Shown: in pieces, positions 47,249-48,581 of the stretch | How the letters are laid out: each line of letters begins with the position of its first letter | Numbering within the stretch: the first letter of the stretch is position 1 | NCBI GenBank assembly: GCA_028714475.1 | Contig: JAQTNC010000009.1 | Coordinates: 1 to 48,581, forward strand | From: Patescibacteria group bacterium | GTDB lineage: Bacteria > Patescibacteriota > Patescibacteriia > SG8-24 | DNA length: 48,581 nucleotides | Direction: 5' to 3' | Position numbers and translations under genes: made by a program | Notes under the pieces: model-generated | Databases searched by the model: none | What the model was told of the DNA's origin: nothing | Seen by the model: the letters and a program-made list of their open reading frames with translations, nothing else

Positions 47249-47277
47249 AAAAAACCCGCCGGGAGGCGGGTTTTGTG
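47249..47277 (-). terminator. Terminator of the third pilin gene
   Basis: AAACCCGCC/GGCGGGTTT stem with T runs on both strands, 16 bases past the stop at 47293. Confidence 0.85.
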
Positions 47278-47292
47278 GTGTGTTGATTACTA

Positions 47293-47886
47293 CTAGCGCG
47301 TGACCGAGATGCCTCTAGGAGCCGTGGCGGTCTGTTCGGCCCAGCAGGAGCCGATGGTGATGCGGCCGATATTAGAGCCGCTGTCCACGCCGTAGATGAT
47401 GTAGTAACCGGAGTTCTTCACGCCAATCGCGTAACCAGTGGCCGGCGACGCGCCACCTGGATCCTGCGGGATTTGCGCAATGTAGGTCGGGGCCAAATCA
47501 CCGAGATCAGCAACACACGCTGTGTTTGCGCCTGTTTTGTTCAAGGTGTAGCCGGCTGGCAGGCCAGCGTCCAAAGCGCCGCACATCACGGAAGTAGCCG
47601 GCGTGCTGCAGGAGTGGGTGCTGTGATCGGTAACGATTACTTGAGCGTAGGACGCTGACTGGACGATAAGTGCGCCGGCGACGCCGGTATATTTCGCCCT
47701 GCCATCCACCTGCTTGTTGAGGATGGCATTCAAGAGGGCGTTAGTCTCCGACCAGCGTCGCGCGTCGCGCGCTTCCTGGATGCGCTTCACCGGATCGACG
47801 GCGACGAGGATGGCCGCCGCCAGGAAGCCGATGATGCCGATGACGATGAGCAGTTCGATGAGCGTGAAGCCCTTGTTGTTTTTCAT
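47293..47886 (-). CDS. Type IV pilin
   Basis: The 197-residue prepilin begins MKNNKG|FTLIELLIVIGIIGFLAAAILVAVDPVKRIQEARDARR, the pattern typical of Patescibacteria pilins. A variable globular part with cysteines near 92, 100, 123 and 182 follows, and the shared end NIGRITIGSCWAEQ. The first 60 residues are almost identical to the next gene, while the middle differs in length and sequence. This implies duplication followed by divergence of the exposed face. No Shine-Dalgarno sequence. Confidence 0.95.
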   Translation of the reverse strand: MKNNKGFTLIELLIVIGIIGFLAAAILVAVDPVKRIQEARDARRWSETNALLNAILNKQVDGRAKYTGVAGALIVQSASYAQVIVTDHSTHSCSTPATSVMCGALDAGLPAGYTLNKTGANTACVADLGDLAPTYIAQIPQDPGGASPATGYAIGVKNSGYYIIYGVDSGSNIGRITIGSCWAEQTATAPRGISVTR

Positions 47887-47907
47887 ATCAATTTATCAGT
47901 CGGACGG

Positions 47908-48528
47908 TTAGCGCTTGACTTTGATGACCTGGGTCAAATCCGGGAAGCAGGCGCCGATCTCGATGCGGTTGCCGGTGGTGCGCGAGATATAATAACCGGT
48001 ACTGGGATCAGAAGCTGTCGTACCAAGAGCCATGTCGCCATCCAGTGTACATCCTGCGGGATCCGCGCAGGGATTGGCGCCTGCGCCGAGCGGATCCATC
48101 GGAACTTCGGCGATGTAATCCGGGGCGATGTCATTAATGTTAGCAACACAGGTTTTGGCACCCGTAACAGGGAACACCAGGCCAGCGGCATCACAACCCG
48201 GTCGGCTGGCGCCGAGAGCAACGGTGCAATCTACAAGAGAGTCGTCAACAACGATGACTTGGGCGTCGGTCAGCGGAGCGACCGTATCGGTGACGATTGG
48301 CGCAGTGGTTTCTCCATCATAGACCGCCCGATCGTCCACCTGTTTGGTGAGCATGGCATTAAGGATGGCGTTGACCTCGGACCACCGCTTGGCGTTACGG
48401 GCTTCCTGAACGCGCCTCACCGGATCCACGGCGACGAGAATGGCGGCCGCCAGGAAGCCGATGATGCCGATGACGATGAGCAGCTCGATGAGCGTGAAGC
48501 CCTTGGCCGCCCTAGTCGCTTTGGACAT
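47908..48528 (-). CDS. Type IV pilin, longest copy
   Basis: The 206-residue prepilin begins MSKATRAAKG|FTLIELLIVIGIIGFLAAAILVAVDPVRRVQEAR. It has an expanded middle with a second Cys-rich loop (NPCADPAGCTLDGD) and the shared end NRIEIGACFPDLTQ. It is the first gene of the cluster on the minus strand; AT-rich words (TATAAT) lie upstream at the window edge, so its promoter is probably there. The next pilin starts 22 bases after its stop, so these two are cotranscribed. Confidence 0.95.
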   Translation of the reverse strand: MSKATRAAKGFTLIELLIVIGIIGFLAAAILVAVDPVRRVQEARNAKRWSEVNAILNAMLTKQVDDRAVYDGETTAPIVTDTVAPLTDAQVIVVDDSLVDCTVALGASRPGCDAAGLVFPVTGAKTCVANINDIAPDYIAEVPMDPLGAGANPCADPAGCTLDGDMALGTTASDPSTGYYISRTTGNRIEIGACFPDLTQVIKVKR

Positions 48529-48581
48529 AGATTTACAAATATTTGCGGCTATCCCCGCATTATTATTATGTGTATATTATA

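Noticed and set aside
47205-47249. Cobalamin-riboswitch-like GGTGCAAATCC word or a complete tRNA
   Set aside because: The B12-box resemblance is one short word without the rest of the conserved core. For a tRNA, no D-arm or matching 5' acceptor strand exists upstream.

Overview
The window looks like chromosomal DNA of a moderately GC-rich ultra-small bacterium of the Patescibacteria (CPR) type. The grounds are type IV pilins with the 'ILVAVDPV.RIQEAR' N-terminus, a prolyl-tRNA synthetase without its editing insertion, a 2674-residue S74-chaperone surface protein, a split ComEC, an almost complete lack of biosynthetic genes, and very frequent intrinsic terminators. UGA, UAA and UAG all serve as stops, so the standard bacterial code applies. 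The lineage is inferred from family resemblance; no phylogeny was run.

Layout. 1-1370: a partial divergent gene, one small orphan gene, a repeat-rich gene desert and tRNA-Pro(GGG). 1422-5175 (minus): an acidic coiled-coil protein, a class I glutamine amidotransferase, a membrane-anchored VKOR-type thioredoxin, a zinc-ribbon protein preceded by a tiny aromatic ORF and terminator (a possible attenuator), and ndk. 5230-7723 (minus): the two halves of ComEC. 7964-12415 (minus): leuS with a small membrane protein, then pepT. 12624-13013: a cysteine-rich protein. 13331-21355 (minus): the giant S74 surface protein. 21551-27546 (minus): gdhA, trxB-trxA, a small membrane protein and infB. 27725-31958: three tandem M16 metallopeptidases, each with its own promoter and terminator. 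32094-41722: truB, rny, ymdB, hup and purC interspersed with a run of small orphan genes, three of which share a near-identical terminator. 41852-48528: proS, a DUF2723-type membrane glycosyltransferase, a TM/coiled-coil protein and four type IV pilin-like genes.

The genes fall into two classes by how translation starts. Core genes (leuS, infB, ndk, comEC, ymdB, hup, gdhA, trxA, trxB, proS and the pilins) have no Shine-Dalgarno sequence. Several of them have a recognisable -10 box only 6-13 nt before the ATG, so their mRNAs would be leaderless or nearly so. The orphan small genes, pepT, purC and two of the three M16 peptidases have strong AGGAG-type sites (the middle M16 gene has only a weak one), 25-70 nt leaders, TTGACA-type promoters and private terminators. 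This split is the most unusual property of the window. It suggests an accessory layer of single-gene units set into a compact CPR-like core.

Non-coding structure is also rich. There are two copies of a palindrome-ended element resembling IS200/IS605 ends (one split a terminator), two long foldback structures, a degenerate tandem repeat, a DnaA-box-containing palindrome repeated on both sides of the DUF2723 gene, and a palindrome inserted in frame in truB.
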